A stretch of DNA of 64,000 nucleotides from Bradyrhizobium guangxiense (GTDB taxonomy: Bacteria > Pseudomonadota > Alphaproteobacteria > Rhizobiales > Xanthobacteraceae), in contig NZ_CP022219.1 in NCBI RefSeq assembly GCF_004114915.1, positions 464,501 through 528,500 of the forward strand. The letters run 5' to 3'. The position numbers were made by a program, and so were the translations under genes. The notes beneath the pieces are model-generated. The model ran no database searches and was not told where the DNA came from. It saw only the letters and a list, made by a program, of their open reading frames with translations. Below, one piece after another: positions 21,852-29,932 of this stretch; position 1 is the stretch's first letter; every line of letters begins with the position of its first letter.

Positions 21852-22634
21852 TTATTGGTTGAGCAGCTTCAAGGCTTCTTCGTGAACTCTGGCGTCCCCC
21901 GCGGCGACGATGCGGCCGCCGCCCTGGGCCGGCTTGCCCTCCCAGGTGGTGACGACGCCGCCGGCGCCGGTCACGATCGGGACCAGGGCTGCGATATCGT
22001 AGGGCTTCAGCTCGGTCTCGACCACGAGATCGACGTGCCCCGCCGCCAGCATGCAGTAGGAGTAGCAGTCACCGCCATAGCGCGACAGCCGCGCGCCTTG
22101 CTCGATGCGGCCGAAGATGGCGCGGTCGCGTTCGTTCATCAGCAAGGGGCTCGTGGTGTAGGTCGTCGCTTCCGCGAGCGAGGCGCAGCGGCGAACCTGG
22201 AGCCGGCGCTCGCCGGAGGGGCCCTTGTAATTGGCCGAGCCGTTGTCGCCGGAGAAGCGCTCACCGATGAAAGGCTGGTGCATCATGCCGAACACCGGCG
22301 CGCCCTTGTGCAGCAGCGCGATCAACGTCCCCCAGATCGGAAAGCCGCCGATGAAGGATTTGGTTCCGTCGATGGGGTCGAGCACCCAGACATAGTCGGC
22401 GTCCTCGCGCTCGTTGCCGAATTCCTCGCCGACGATGCCGTGCTGGGGGAAGTTGGCCTTGATCAGCCGCCGCATCACCGCCTCCGCGGCGCGGTCGGCC
22501 TCGGTGACCGGGTCGAAATCCTTGGTCTTGCTTTTGTCGTCGATCGACAGCGAGGTGCGGAAGAACGGCAGGATGGTTTCGCCGGAGGCGGTGGCGAGCC
22601 GTCCGATGAAGGCGGAGAAGTCGATCACCGTCAC
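21852..22634 (-). CDS. hisN: Histidinol-phosphatase, inositol-monophosphatase family
   Basis: 260 residues from GTG 22634, chosen because GAGGA sits 7 bases before it; an in-frame TTG at 22649 is the alternative. Metal-binding motifs of the IMPase fold: GEEFG (~85), WVLDPIDGTKSFI (~100-112) and LKPYDIAALVPIV near the C-terminus. The GGDCYSYCMLAAGHVDLVVE stretch is typical of HisN, which removes phosphate from histidinol phosphate, the penultimate step of histidine synthesis. Cytoplasmic. Assignment to HisN over other IMPases rests on these motifs and on hutG and cpdR nearby, an arrangement I associate with this genus. Confidence 0.85.
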   Translation of the reverse strand: MTVIDFSAFIGRLATASGETILPFFRTSLSIDDKSKTKDFDPVTEADRAAEAVMRRLIKANFPQHGIVGEEFGNEREDADYVWVLDPIDGTKSFIGGFPIWGTLIALLHKGAPVFGMMHQPFIGERFSGDNGSANYKGPSGERRLQVRRCASLAEATTYTTSPLLMNERDRAIFGRIEQGARLSRYGGDCYSYCMLAAGHVDLVVETELKPYDIAALVPIVTGAGGVVTTWEGKPAQGGGRIVAAGDARVHEEALKLLNQ

Positions 22635-22939
22635 AGGCGGAATCCTCAAAGCGAAAGTTGGGTGAACCTCGGCTCCTGCCTAGCTCAATTCGCCTCCCGC
22701 GGGCAGCGCTGTCTTGATTTGCTCCCTGGTATTTTGGATGCCGGAGCGGGCTGCCTCATCCAAGTCCACCCGCTGGCCAAATATCGATCACGGAGTTGAA
22801 AACTTAGTTCCGACCATGCCTCGTGCGTATGCAAATGATTATCAACCCATTGAATTTCCTTATCAAAGAAACTGAATCTGGGTTTCCATGGAAGCAATTG
22901 AGCCATGTGCATATTGCATGGGAAACGGCTCAAAAACCC

Positions 22940-22968
22940 TTGCACTTTGTGCGGCGCGGTCGCATATT
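22940..22968 (+). promoter_or_regulatory. Promoter of a candidate small RNA
   Basis: TTGCAC (22940-22945), 17-base spacer, CATATT (22963-22968). A fair sigma-70 match placed about seven bases before a compact structured segment that ends in a terminator. Confidence 0.6.
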
Positions 22969-22974
22969 GTTGCG

Positions 22975-23065
22975 GTGCGGTAGCGCTTGGCGTTACCGCT
23001 GCCCTCCTTGGGCGTTTCCTCCCTAGACTTGGGCCGCTTGCGTCATTCGCGAGCGGCCCTTTTTT
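22975..23065 (+). ncRNA. Candidate trans-acting small RNA (~90 nt) with CU-rich anti-SD loops
   Basis: No reading frame of coding character. Three stems can be drawn: a 9-bp hairpin (22977-22985 with 22991-22999), a small GCCC-UCCUU-GGGC hairpin (23001-23013) that exposes UCCUU, then the single-stranded stretch GUUUCCUCCCUAGACUU, and a 13-bp terminator hairpin (23030s-23050s) ending in six U. Exposed CCUCC/UCCU elements complementary to Shine-Dalgarno sequences are a known design of alphaproteobacterial regulatory RNAs. The 528-base gap between hisN and hutG otherwise has no gene, and the promoter and terminator both face right. Family membership not established. Confidence 0.65.
23031..23065 (+). 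terminator. Rho-independent terminator of the candidate small RNA
   Basis: GGGCCGCT...AGCGGCCC extended by UGCG/CGCG pairs around a UCAUU loop, followed directly by TTTTTT (23060-23065). No rightward protein gene precedes it. Confidence 0.9.
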
Positions 23066-23177
23066 CTTGGGGCTCGTGCTTTCAATTCGGTACGCGCAAA
23101 GCTGCGAAGCGAAACGCTTTCGCGCCAGTCGCAGATGATCCGATCTTGTAACCCGATCGTGCGAAGGAAAGCCGGCC

Positions 23178-24068
23178 CTATTCTGCGGCCGCCTGGAACG
23201 GGCCGAGGTCGCCGAACGGAATCGTGGTCGCCAGCACGTCGGCGAGAACGCCGAAGTCGGTCGCCACTTGGGCAAAGCGTGGACCGCGCTCGCGCCGCCG
23301 CTCATCCATGTAGATCGCGCGGTTGAGCTCGAGCTGCACCGCGTGCAGGCCGCTCGCGGGATTGCCGTAATGCTCGGTGATGAAGCCGCCGGCATAGGGC
23401 TTGTTGCGGCCGATCGAATAGCCGAGTCCGGCCATGGTCTCCTCGACCCGGTCGGGCAGAAGGGGTGTGCAGCTCGTGCCGTAGCGGTCGCCGATCACGA
23501 CGTCGGGCCGGCGCGGCTCGTCGCGGGACACGCCGACCGACGGCATCGAGTGGCAGTCGACCAGCACGACGGTGCCGAACATCTGGTGCACCTTGTTGAT
23601 CAGCCGGCGCAGCGCGCGGTGATAAGGCTTGTACAGCGTCTCGATCCGCCCCAGCGCATCGTCGACCAGGATGCGGTCGCGGTAGATCTCCTGCCCGTCG
23701 CCGACCACGCGCGGAATGGTGCCGAGGCCCCCGGCGACCCGCATCGAGCGGGTGTTGGCGAAGCTCGGCAGACGGCCGGTGAACATGCGCGGGTCGAGCT
23801 CATAGGGCTCGCGATTGACGTCGACATAGGAGCGGGGAAAGTTGACCCTGACGGTCGGAAAGCCGCGCTCGCTCAGATGGCCGATCAGCTCGTCCATGAA
23901 GGAATCTTCGGACCGACGCAGCGTCAGCAGGTCGATTCGCGAGGCCGCCAAAAATTCGTCCGGATAGGTCGAGCCGGAATGGGGCGAGTTGAAGATAACC
24001 GGCGCGCGCCATTGCGCGGGCTCCACGATCTCGAAGGCTGGCGACGTCTCGCCGTCAAACCGGGTCAT
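23178..24068 (-). CDS. N-formylglutamate amidohydrolase family protein
   Basis: 296 residues. Family motifs: PVIFNSPHSGSTYPDEF (first metal His), SEDSFMDELI, FPRSYVDVNREPYELDPRMF, and VVLVDCHSMPSV; late GFITEHYGNP. Members hydrolyse N-formyl-L-glutamate to formate and glutamate at the end of histidine degradation (HutG type), but the other hut genes are not here, so the physiological substrate is open. Cytoplasmic. Divergent from cpdR. Confidence 0.88.
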   Translation of the reverse strand: MTRFDGETSPAFEIVEPAQWRAPVIFNSPHSGSTYPDEFLAASRIDLLTLRRSEDSFMDELIGHLSERGFPTVRVNFPRSYVDVNREPYELDPRMFTGRLPSFANTRSMRVAGGLGTIPRVVGDGQEIYRDRILVDDALGRIETLYKPYHRALRRLINKVHQMFGTVVLVDCHSMPSVGVSRDEPRRPDVVIGDRYGTSCTPLLPDRVEETMAGLGYSIGRNKPYAGGFITEHYGNPASGLHAVQLELNRAIYMDERRRERGPRFAQVATDFGVLADVLATTIPFGDLGPFQAAAE

Positions 24069-24398
24069 CTTCTCAGGCTTCGTCCCTTCGCGCCGGGATC
24101 TGGCAGGGGCCAGACCGCATCGATTCGGCCGATCGAGCGGCTCTTATGTGTCGTCATTGTCCGGAATCGCAACCATTCTGCCAAGCGAAAAGATGTGAGG
24201 CCCATTGGAACACGTCTTAACCGTGTGGGCAGCGAGCCGGGGACATGCCCGTGCGGCTCGATTGATTCGAGCCGTTTTCCGGTTCACAAGAGGGCGGCAG
24301 CGCAGCCGGTCCAGGGTAAAGATTTTCACCCCAAATTTACCCTCTGTCGGGCTTAGTGACCTCTGCTGATATCCTCTGGGGATTCGACGATTCCTGCC
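24069..24398. other. Intergenic region between hutG-like gene and cpdR
   Basis: 330 bases without a supported gene; it must hold both divergent promoters. A small TCTGGC-AGGG-GCCAGA hairpin lies near 24100. I could not place a convincing CtrA site (TTAA-N7-TTAA). Confidence 0.45.
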
Positions 24399-24758
24399 AT
24401 GCCAAAGATCCTGCTCGCCGAAGACGACAACGACATGCGCCGCTTCCTGGTCAAGGCGCTGGAAAACGCCGGTTTTCAGGTCTCGTCCCACGACAACGGC
24501 ATGGCCGCCTATCAGCGGTTGCGGGAAGAGCCGTTCGAGATGCTGCTCACTGATATCGTGATGCCGGAAATGGACGGCATCGAGCTCGCGCGCCGGGCCT
24601 CGGAACTCGACCCCGACATCAAGATCATGTTCATCACCGGCTTTGCCGCGGTCGCCCTGAACTCGGATTCGGACGCCCCCAAGAACGCCAAGGTGCTGTC
24701 CAAGCCCGTGCACTTGCGCGAATTGGTCAGTGAAGTGAACAAGATGCTGGCGGCCTAA
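24399..24758 (+). CDS. cpdR: Single-domain response regulator CpdR
   Basis: 119 residues, only a receiver domain: acidic pair EDD (8-10), phospho-acceptor Asp52 in LLTDIVMPEMDG, FITGF with the Thr switch, and Lys in LSKPVHLRELVSEVNKML. Length and the KPVHLRELV ending match CpdR, which in its unphosphorylated state delivers substrates such as CtrA to ClpXP during the cell cycle. The CckA-ChpT phosphorelay that feeds it is not in the window. Confidence 0.93.
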   Translation: MPKILLAEDDNDMRRFLVKALENAGFQVSSHDNGMAAYQRLREEPFEMLLTDIVMPEMDGIELARRASELDPDIKIMFITGFAAVALNSDSDAPKNAKVLSKPVHLRELVSEVNKMLAA

Positions 24759-24833
24759 ATCGGCCCCGTTCCGTCCTTGCGCCGGGTCACCTGAGCCGTT
24801 ATAGGGACCCCACCCGACGCAAGTGGACTTTTA

Positions 24834-24908
24834 GGGCACGTAGCTCAGCGGGAGAGCACTACCTTGACATGGTAGGGGTCACAGGTTCGATCCCTGTCGT
24901 GCCCACCA
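24834..24908 (+). tRNA. tRNA-Val (anticodon GAC)
   Basis: 75 nt including an encoded CCA. Acceptor stem GGGCACG / CGTGCCC, D-arm GCTC...GAGC, anticodon stem CTACC / GGTAG around TTGACAT (anticodon GAC), T-arm ACAGGTTCGATCCCTGT. All four arms pair. It stands at the boundary between the core-like left part and the stress-gene region to the right. Confidence 0.98.
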
Positions 24909-25293
24909 TCCTCTTCAATGACTTAGGCGCCCTGCGCCTGCGGCCTGAAGAGGTGGTTTCCACGAGATTTCCACGAAGGCCCATTTCGGCGCAGGCTGCC
25001 CCGTCCAAATGAGGCTGGCTGTCCAAATGCGGACGCTCGGTTTCCAGACCCCTGGCGAGGGATGCCGAAGCATGGCCTTGCTTCCCCCACGTTACTCCGA
25101 AGGTAACGGCAGAGGGCCGCGTGCTCTTTCTCGATCATCGCTTCGGCCATAGCCATCTAGGCCCCAGCGCCCGAGATGCTCCCGAGGGAGCATCTCGTTT
25201 TCGTAAGAGTACGACGCCTTCATCGCCTTTATCTTCGACGAGGACGGCAATGCGCTTGGCTGGTCCGGATTAAGGGCTGCTGCGTGCGCTGGG
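24909..25293. other. Gene-poor segment behind tRNA-Val
   Basis: 385 bases with no reading frame I can support. It contains a terminator-like hairpin (25173-25196) and, on the plus strand near 25205-25270, a frame reading EYDAFIAFIFDEDGNALGW without a start, which may be a gene remnant. A short reverse frame at 24923-25156 has no recognisable content. Such debris next to a tRNA 3' end is typical of an old integration site. Confidence 0.45.
25173..25200 (+). terminator. Terminator-like hairpin downstream of tRNA-Val
   Basis: GAGATGCTCC / GGAGCATCTC with a CGAG loop, followed by GTTTTCGT. Could end the tRNA transcript or be part of a repeat. Confidence 0.55.
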
Positions 25294-25656
25294 TTAGCTG
25301 CAGCTCAGCGGCAGCGACTGGTAGGGGTGCAGCTCATACCAGTCATAGCAATCCGGATAGGCGCCGTAGGATCCATATCCGCGCCCGAAGCCGCCATAGC
25401 GGTGAAAGGCGTGCTGGCGAAGCCCGCCGCCGTGACCGCCGAAGCCGAGGTGCTCGCCGCCGAATCCGCCGGCATGTCCCATGCCGCCAAAATGCGCGCC
25501 GCCGCCGCCAAAGCCCATATGGCCGCCGCCGAATCCGCCACCGCCAAAGCCACCGTGGCCGCCGCCGCCACCACCACCGCCACGCGCCTCGGCCGTTCCG
25601 ACAGCCAGCGCGGAGGCAAGCGTCGCTGTCGCCAGGATCATCAATGCTCGTTTCAT
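25294..25656 (-). CDS. Small exported glycine/histidine-rich protein
   Basis: 120 residues. Signal peptide MKRALMILATATLASALAVGTAEA, then residues 25-90 almost entirely Gly with interspersed His, Phe and Met (HGGFGGGGFGG, GGGHMGFGGGG), and a C-terminal tail with a Cys-Tyr patch (YPDCYDWYELHPYQ) and a last Cys. AGGAG precedes the ATG. Gly/His-rich exported proteins can bind metal or form surface matrix; no function is proven. First of a group of small exported proteins in the stress region. Confidence 0.8.
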   Translation of the reverse strand: MKRALMILATATLASALAVGTAEARGGGGGGGGHGGFGGGGFGGGHMGFGGGGAHFGGMGHAGGFGGEHLGFGGHGGGLRQHAFHRYGGFGRGYGSYGAYPDCYDWYELHPYQSLPLSCS

Positions 25657-25932
25657 GAGGGACTCCTTTCGTGTCTGGGTGCGCGGCGGCCGATGCGTTC
25701 GCTTGCGCCTCGTGTCGTCGGCAAGCCCCTGCGTGAAAGAAGATGGGAAGCTCGCGCGGCCGCCCCACTGAATTCGATGTCAGGCATGGGAGGCAGCGCA
25801 TCGTCGAAATGATCCGGCGCATCGCCGGCGCGCACTGCAGAGCAAGGGCGGGCCCAAGGTCGGGCCCGCCTGCATCGTTGAACGGCAACCGCTGGACGAG
25901 GCGCCCGCCCGGCTGGCCGCGATCGCCTGCGA

Positions 25933-26178
25933 TCAGAAGCTGCCGGTGCCCGGCTCACAGGGCACGTTGTTGCCGGTCCACGGCGCTGTCGCGAACGCGC
26001 CAACACGCGGGGCCGGAACGCAGGCGCGGCCGCCCTGATCGGCGAACCCTTGCGATGTGACCGGATCGGCTTGCATGGCGGATGGATGCGTGACGGCATG
26101 GCTGGTGCGCGCCATGACGGGGCCTCCGAGCACGGCGACAGCGACCAGTCCGGTCGACAACAGCTTGAGCGTGGTCAT
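25933..26178 (-). CDS. Small exported protein, Cys-pair family (member 1)
   Basis: 81 residues from ATG 26178 with AAGGAG upstream. Signal peptide MTTLKLLSTGLVAVAVLGGPVMA. The mature part of ~58 residues ends in a conserved block: GRACVPAPRVGAFATAPW, then PCEPGTGSF. The protein at 35426-35659 shares the MTTLKLLS start and the C-x2-AP-x-VGA(F/Y)ATAPW...PCEP-T-G ending. Two conserved cysteines suggest a disulfide in the periplasm. Function unknown. Confidence 0.8.
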   Translation of the reverse strand: MTTLKLLSTGLVAVAVLGGPVMARTSHAVTHPSAMQADPVTSQGFADQGGRACVPAPRVGAFATAPWTGNNVPCEPGTGSF

Positions 26179-26419
26179 TGGGATTCTCCTTGTGTGACAA
26201 CAGCAGGCAGTCCAAGGCCGGCCTGCCACGGAGATGCGTACGATCGGGCGTGAACCAAACGCACGAATTGCTCACCCGCCTTCAACGGCCCGTGATGGCG
26301 GCGTTGCTGGCAAGCACGATCGTGCAAACCGGCAACGTTCGCGCTGCCGGCGCGTAACGGCGGCCTCGTCGCGAACATATCTGCAGGAGCGTCCCGCTGC
26401 ATGGAGATAAGAGACGATC

Positions 26420-26587
26420 ATGGCGACAGCAGATCGAATCGCCCTCGCGCCGTCGGCCGCGGCGCTTCCGGTGTCCCTGACATGCTATTTAATGGTGCTC
26501 GATCCCGCGCGGGATTATCTGCGTGACGAGCCGGCGGCGCATCGTATGACGGTGCTGCCCCGCATGTTCGGCCCGAAGGGGCATTGA
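26420..26587 (+). CDS. Possible 55-residue protein upstream of the two-component system
   Basis: ATG at 26420 behind GAGATAAGAGACG, stop at 26585-26587, codons G/C-rich at third positions like real genes here. The product reads MATADRIALAPSAAALPVSL at the start and ends MTVLPRMFGPKGH. No family is recognised. It ends 74 bases before the response-regulator start and could lead that operon. Confidence 0.4.
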   Translation: MATADRIALAPSAAALPVSLTCYLMVLDPARDYLRDEPAAHRMTVLPRMFGPKGH

Positions 26588-26661
26588 ACATGACGTCGCG
26601 GACCAGCGAGCCGATGCCTCGCCGCCGGCCTCAACGTCTCGCAGGACGTGGGGCCAGCACC

Positions 26662-27339
26662 ATGACGCGCATTCTCTTGATCGAGGACGACACCGAGACC
26701 GCCGACGCGATCGTGTCGGAGCTCACCGAGCATGGCTTCGAGGTACGATGGGCGCCCGACGGCATCGGCGGTCTCGACCGCGCCCGCGAATCCTCGCCCG
26801 ATGCCCTGATCGTCGATCGCATGCTGCCCGGAATGGACGGGCTCACTGTTATCGAGGCGCTGCGCAAGGACCAGGTGAGGACGCCGGTGCTGGTGCTGAG
26901 CGCGCTCGGCGCGGTCGATGACAGGGTGCGCGGCCTCCGGGTCGGCGGCGACGACTATCTGACAAAGCCGTTCGCGCTGGTCGAACTCGTCGCGCGGGTG
27001 GAGGCGCTGCTGCGCCGTCCGATCGACAGCCGCGAGACCACGCTGCGTGCCGGCCCGCTGGAGCTCGACCTGATCGAGCGGACCGCCCGGCGCGGCGAGC
27101 GGGAGATCGATCTGCTGCCGCGCGAATTCCGCCTGCTCGAATACATGATGCGCCGGAGCGACCAACTGCTGACGCGCGCGATGCTGCTCGAGGAGGTCTG
27201 GAACTACAAATTCGTTCCGGCGACGACCAATCTCATCGACGTGCACATGGGTCGCCTTCGCCACAAGGTCGACGGCTCGGGCGAGACCCAGCTCATCCAC
27301 AACGTTCGCGGCTCGGGATTCATCCTGCGCGTCCGCTGA
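26662..27339 (+). CDS. OmpR/PhoB-family response regulator
   Basis: 225 residues from ATG 26662 (MTRILLIEDD); longer in-frame starts at 26584 and 26590 would add a non-conserved arginine-rich stretch. Receiver domain with EDD (8-10), Asp52 in LIVDRMLPGMDG and Lys in YLTKPFALVELVARVEALLRR. The C-terminal winged helix is DLLPREFRLLEYMMRRSDQLLTRAMLLEEVWNYKF...VDVHMGRLRHKVD...LIHNVRGSGFILR. Pairs with the kinase that starts 15 bases after its stop. The RND operon downstream is a plausible target. Confidence 0.93.
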   Translation: MTRILLIEDDTETADAIVSELTEHGFEVRWAPDGIGGLDRARESSPDALIVDRMLPGMDGLTVIEALRKDQVRTPVLVLSALGAVDDRVRGLRVGGDDYLTKPFALVELVARVEALLRRPIDSRETTLRAGPLELDLIERTARRGEREIDLLPREFRLLEYMMRRSDQLLTRAMLLEEVWNYKFVPATTNLIDVHMGRLRHKVDGSGETQLIHNVRGSGFILRVR

Positions 27340-27354
27340 TAGGTCGGCCGATCG

Positions 27355-28779
27355 ATGCGCCAGATTGAGTTCATCCGTTCGAACACCTTCCTCTGGACTG
27401 CTGCGGTGGCGGCCACGCTGGCACTGTTCGTCGCCGCCCTGTTCGCCTTCATCTACTGGAAGATCGACGACTACCTCGTCATGCGATCCGACCGCATGAT
27501 CGCAACGCAGCTCAACTTCCTGGCCGAGCTGCCGCCCGCCCGCCTCAACGACGCGATTTCCGATCATCTCAAGCAGGACTCCAGGGGCGTGCAATATGCC
27601 GGCCTGTTCGACGCCACGGGCGTTCGCCTTTCCGGCAATATCGCGCGCTTGCCACCGCAGCTCGATCTCGGCGGGCCGGTGCAGAGCGTGCGGCTCGCCC
27701 GGCTCGCGCCGCCGGCAGCTCACGAAGCCATCGTCAAGGCCGCGGGCAGGCGGCTCGGCAACGGCCACATCCTCGTGATGGGGCGTAATGTCGACGAGAT
27801 GCGCGAGATCTCCAGTGTCGTCGGGCAGGCGCTGCTGCTCGGTCTGCTGCCGGCATTCTGCTTCTGCCTGCTGGCCGGGGCCTGGCTCAGCATCCGCGCC
27901 CAGCGGCGCGTCGAGCAGGTGAACCGGCATGTTCAGCGCATCGTGGCCGGCAATCTCCGCGAGCGGCTGCCGCAGACCAATGCGGACGATCCGTTTGCGC
28001 GACTGGCCAGGATCGTCAACGGCATGCTCGATGAGATGGAGACAACGATCAACGCGCTGGCCGGTGTCGGCAACGACATTGCCCACGATCTCAGGACGCC
28101 GCTTACGCGGGTCCGCCTGGCGCTGGAGCGCGGTCGTACGCACGCGGCCACGCTGGAGAACCTTCAGGACGTCGTGGACAAGTCCATAGCCGGCATCGAC
28201 CAATCGCTCGCGATCATCACCGCGTTGCTGCGCCTGGCCGAAATCGAGAGCGGCAATCGCACGGCCGGATTCGGTGATGTCGCGCTCGACGAGATCCTGC
28301 GGCAGGTATGCGACGTCTATGAACCCATCGCCGAAGACAAGGACATCGCGCTTTGCCTCGCGATCGACCGCAACGCAGAGGTGCGGGGCGATCGGGACCT
28401 GCTGTTCGAGGCGATTGCCAATCTCGTCGACAACGCCGTCAAATTCACGCCGCGCGGCGGAAGGGTGACGCTCGAACTGGTGTCGGACGACAAGACCGTG
28501 CGCGTCGGCGTGAGTGATACAGGTCCCGGCATCGGCGAGGGAGAGCGGGAGGCGGTGCTGCGGCGGTTCTATCGCTCCGACAAGATGCGCAATACGCCGG
28601 GCGTGGGGCTGGGACTGAGCCTCGTCGCTGCCATCGTCAAGCTACACGGCTTTCGCCTGACCATTTGCCCTACGCCCGGCGGACGGGTGGAGATTCTCGC
28701 CGCGGCGCGAGCGATGTCACGCGGGGCCGCGGCATCCGACCCCACTCGCTCGCGTCACGCGAGCCTCGCGCCGATGTGA
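27355..28779 (+). CDS. Sensor histidine kinase
   Basis: 474 residues. Membrane helices at ~13-35 and ~157-179 enclose a ~120-residue periplasmic sensor region. A HAMP-like linker (RRVEQVNRHVQRIVAGNLRERL) follows, then the H box NDIAHDLRTPLTRVR with His244, N box FEAIANLVDNAVKFTPRGG, G1 DTGPGIGEGE and G2 GVGLGLSLVAAIVKLHG. The order matches the CusS/EnvZ-like class that usually controls metal or envelope stress and efflux genes. Signal unknown. The last ~30 residues (AASDPTRSRHASLAPM) look non-conserved. Confidence 0.93.
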   Translation: MRQIEFIRSNTFLWTAAVAATLALFVAALFAFIYWKIDDYLVMRSDRMIATQLNFLAELPPARLNDAISDHLKQDSRGVQYAGLFDATGVRLSGNIARLPPQLDLGGPVQSVRLARLAPPAAHEAIVKAAGRRLGNGHILVMGRNVDEMREISSVVGQALLLGLLPAFCFCLLAGAWLSIRAQRRVEQVNRHVQRIVAGNLRERLPQTNADDPFARLARIVNGMLDEMETTINALAGVGNDIAHDLRTPLTRVRLALERGRTHAATLENLQDVVDKSIAGIDQSLAIITALLRLAEIESGNRTAGFGDVALDEILRQVCDVYEPIAEDKDIALCLAIDRNAEVRGDRDLLFEAIANLVDNAVKFTPRGGRVTLELVSDDKTVRVGVSDTGPGIGEGEREAVLRRFYRSDKMRNTPGVGLGLSLVAAIVKLHGFRLTICPTPGGRVEILAAARAMSRGAAASDPTRSRHASLAPM

Positions 28780-28926
28780 CCGCGAGGAGCATGCGCAATG
28801 CGTGCGAAGCGGAAATCACGTCGAGATATCTGAAAGCGAATTCAGGCTTGTTAAGTCCAATTTACTGGCGCCGTCAGTCGGAGGCCTCTTACGCTCCGTT
28901 CGCCGGTTCGAATGTGGGAGCAAGAG

Positions 28927-29868
28927 ATGCCAACGAGTCACGCGGGTTTGAGCAAGATCGATTTCGCCGTGCCGGCCAGGCCTACAGCGACCGCCCTGGC
29001 CAATGCGTATTCCACAGCGATCGGCCGCTACGATCTGCTCGAGCGCGAGCAGGAGCAGCAGCTTGCGCGGCGCTGGCAGGAGACGCGGGATGGCGATGCC
29101 GCGAATGCGCTCGTTACGAGCCATCTCCGCCTCGCCGCCAAGGTCGCGCGGAGCTACAGGGGATATGGTCTGCCGTTCGCCGATCTCATGGCCGAGGCCA
29201 ATCTCGGGCTCGTGATTGCTGCGTCACGGTTCGAGCCCGGCCGAAACTCGCGGTTCTCCACCTATGCGATGTGGTGGATCAAGGCCGCCATCCACGAATA
29301 CATCCTGCGCTCCTGGTCGCTGGTCAAAATTGGAACGACGGCAGCCCAGAAGAAGCTGTTCTTCCGGCTCCGCGGCGAGATGAGGAAGACCGCCGGCGGC
29401 GCGGTGGTGGGGCTTACGCCCGACGTTGTCGAGGCGATTGCCGCCAAGCTAAATGTGTCCGAGCGGGACGTGATCGAGATGGATTGCCGCCTGCGCGGCG
29501 ATCTGTCGCTGAATGCGCGGGTTGGCGGCGACGAGCAAGGTGCCGAGTGGGAAACCCTGCTGGTGGACGAAGCGAGCGACGCCGAGGCCATCCTTGCCGA
29601 TCAGGATCAGACGGAGCGTCGGTCCGGTGCCCTGCGCGCTGCGCTCGAGGTCCTCACGGGGCGGGAGCGCCGCGTGCTGGAGGCGAGGCGGCTCGCTGAG
29701 CATCCGCCGACACTCGATCAGCTCGCCCGCGAGCTCTCGATCTCAAGCGAACGCGTTCGGCAGATCGAGATTCGCGCCTTCGCGAAGGTCAGGCAAGCCG
29801 CGCTCCGTGCCACGCAGGCGCCATCCCTGGCGCCAACGGCCAGCGATGCTGAACGCGTTTTCATTTGA
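28927..29868 (+). CDS. RpoH-like (sigma-32 family) RNA polymerase sigma factor
   Basis: 313 residues from ATG 28927, preceded by GGGAG at 6 bases; an upstream ATG at 28912 is less well placed. Regions 2.1-2.4 run VTSHLRLAAKVARSYRGYGLPFADLMAEANLGLV...RFSTYAMWWIKAAIHEYILRSWSLVK. The RpoH box QKKLFFRLR (141-149) identifies the sigma-32 family. Region 4.2 is TLDQLARELSISSERVRQIEIRAFAKVR. The genus carries several rpoH copies. This one lies outside any heat-shock cluster, between a two-component system and an RND operon, so it may be a stress-specific variant. Its C-terminal tail is longer than usual. Confidence 0.92.
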   Translation: MPTSHAGLSKIDFAVPARPTATALANAYSTAIGRYDLLEREQEQQLARRWQETRDGDAANALVTSHLRLAAKVARSYRGYGLPFADLMAEANLGLVIAASRFEPGRNSRFSTYAMWWIKAAIHEYILRSWSLVKIGTTAAQKKLFFRLRGEMRKTAGGAVVGLTPDVVEAIAAKLNVSERDVIEMDCRLRGDLSLNARVGGDEQGAEWETLLVDEASDAEAILADQDQTERRSGALRAALEVLTGRERRVLEARRLAEHPPTLDQLARELSISSERVRQIEIRAFAKVRQAALRATQAPSLAPTASDAERVFI

Positions 29869-29932
29869 ACGGTCGCGCATCGCCGCCAACTGAACAGAGA
29901 TTTCGCGCAACTCGCTCGAGGCAGGCGTCATC

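Noticed and set aside
24923..25156. 77-codon reverse frame behind the tRNA as an integrase remnant
   Set aside because: No catalytic R-H-R-Y elements or conserved segment; left as gene-poor DNA.
25450..25600. GC-rich direct repeats that could suggest a CRISPR or microsatellite
   Set aside because: They are the GGN codons of the glycine-rich protein; no regular spacer-repeat structure.
26515..28203. 562-codon reverse frame opposite the two-component system
   Set aside because: Shadow of the response-regulator and kinase genes.
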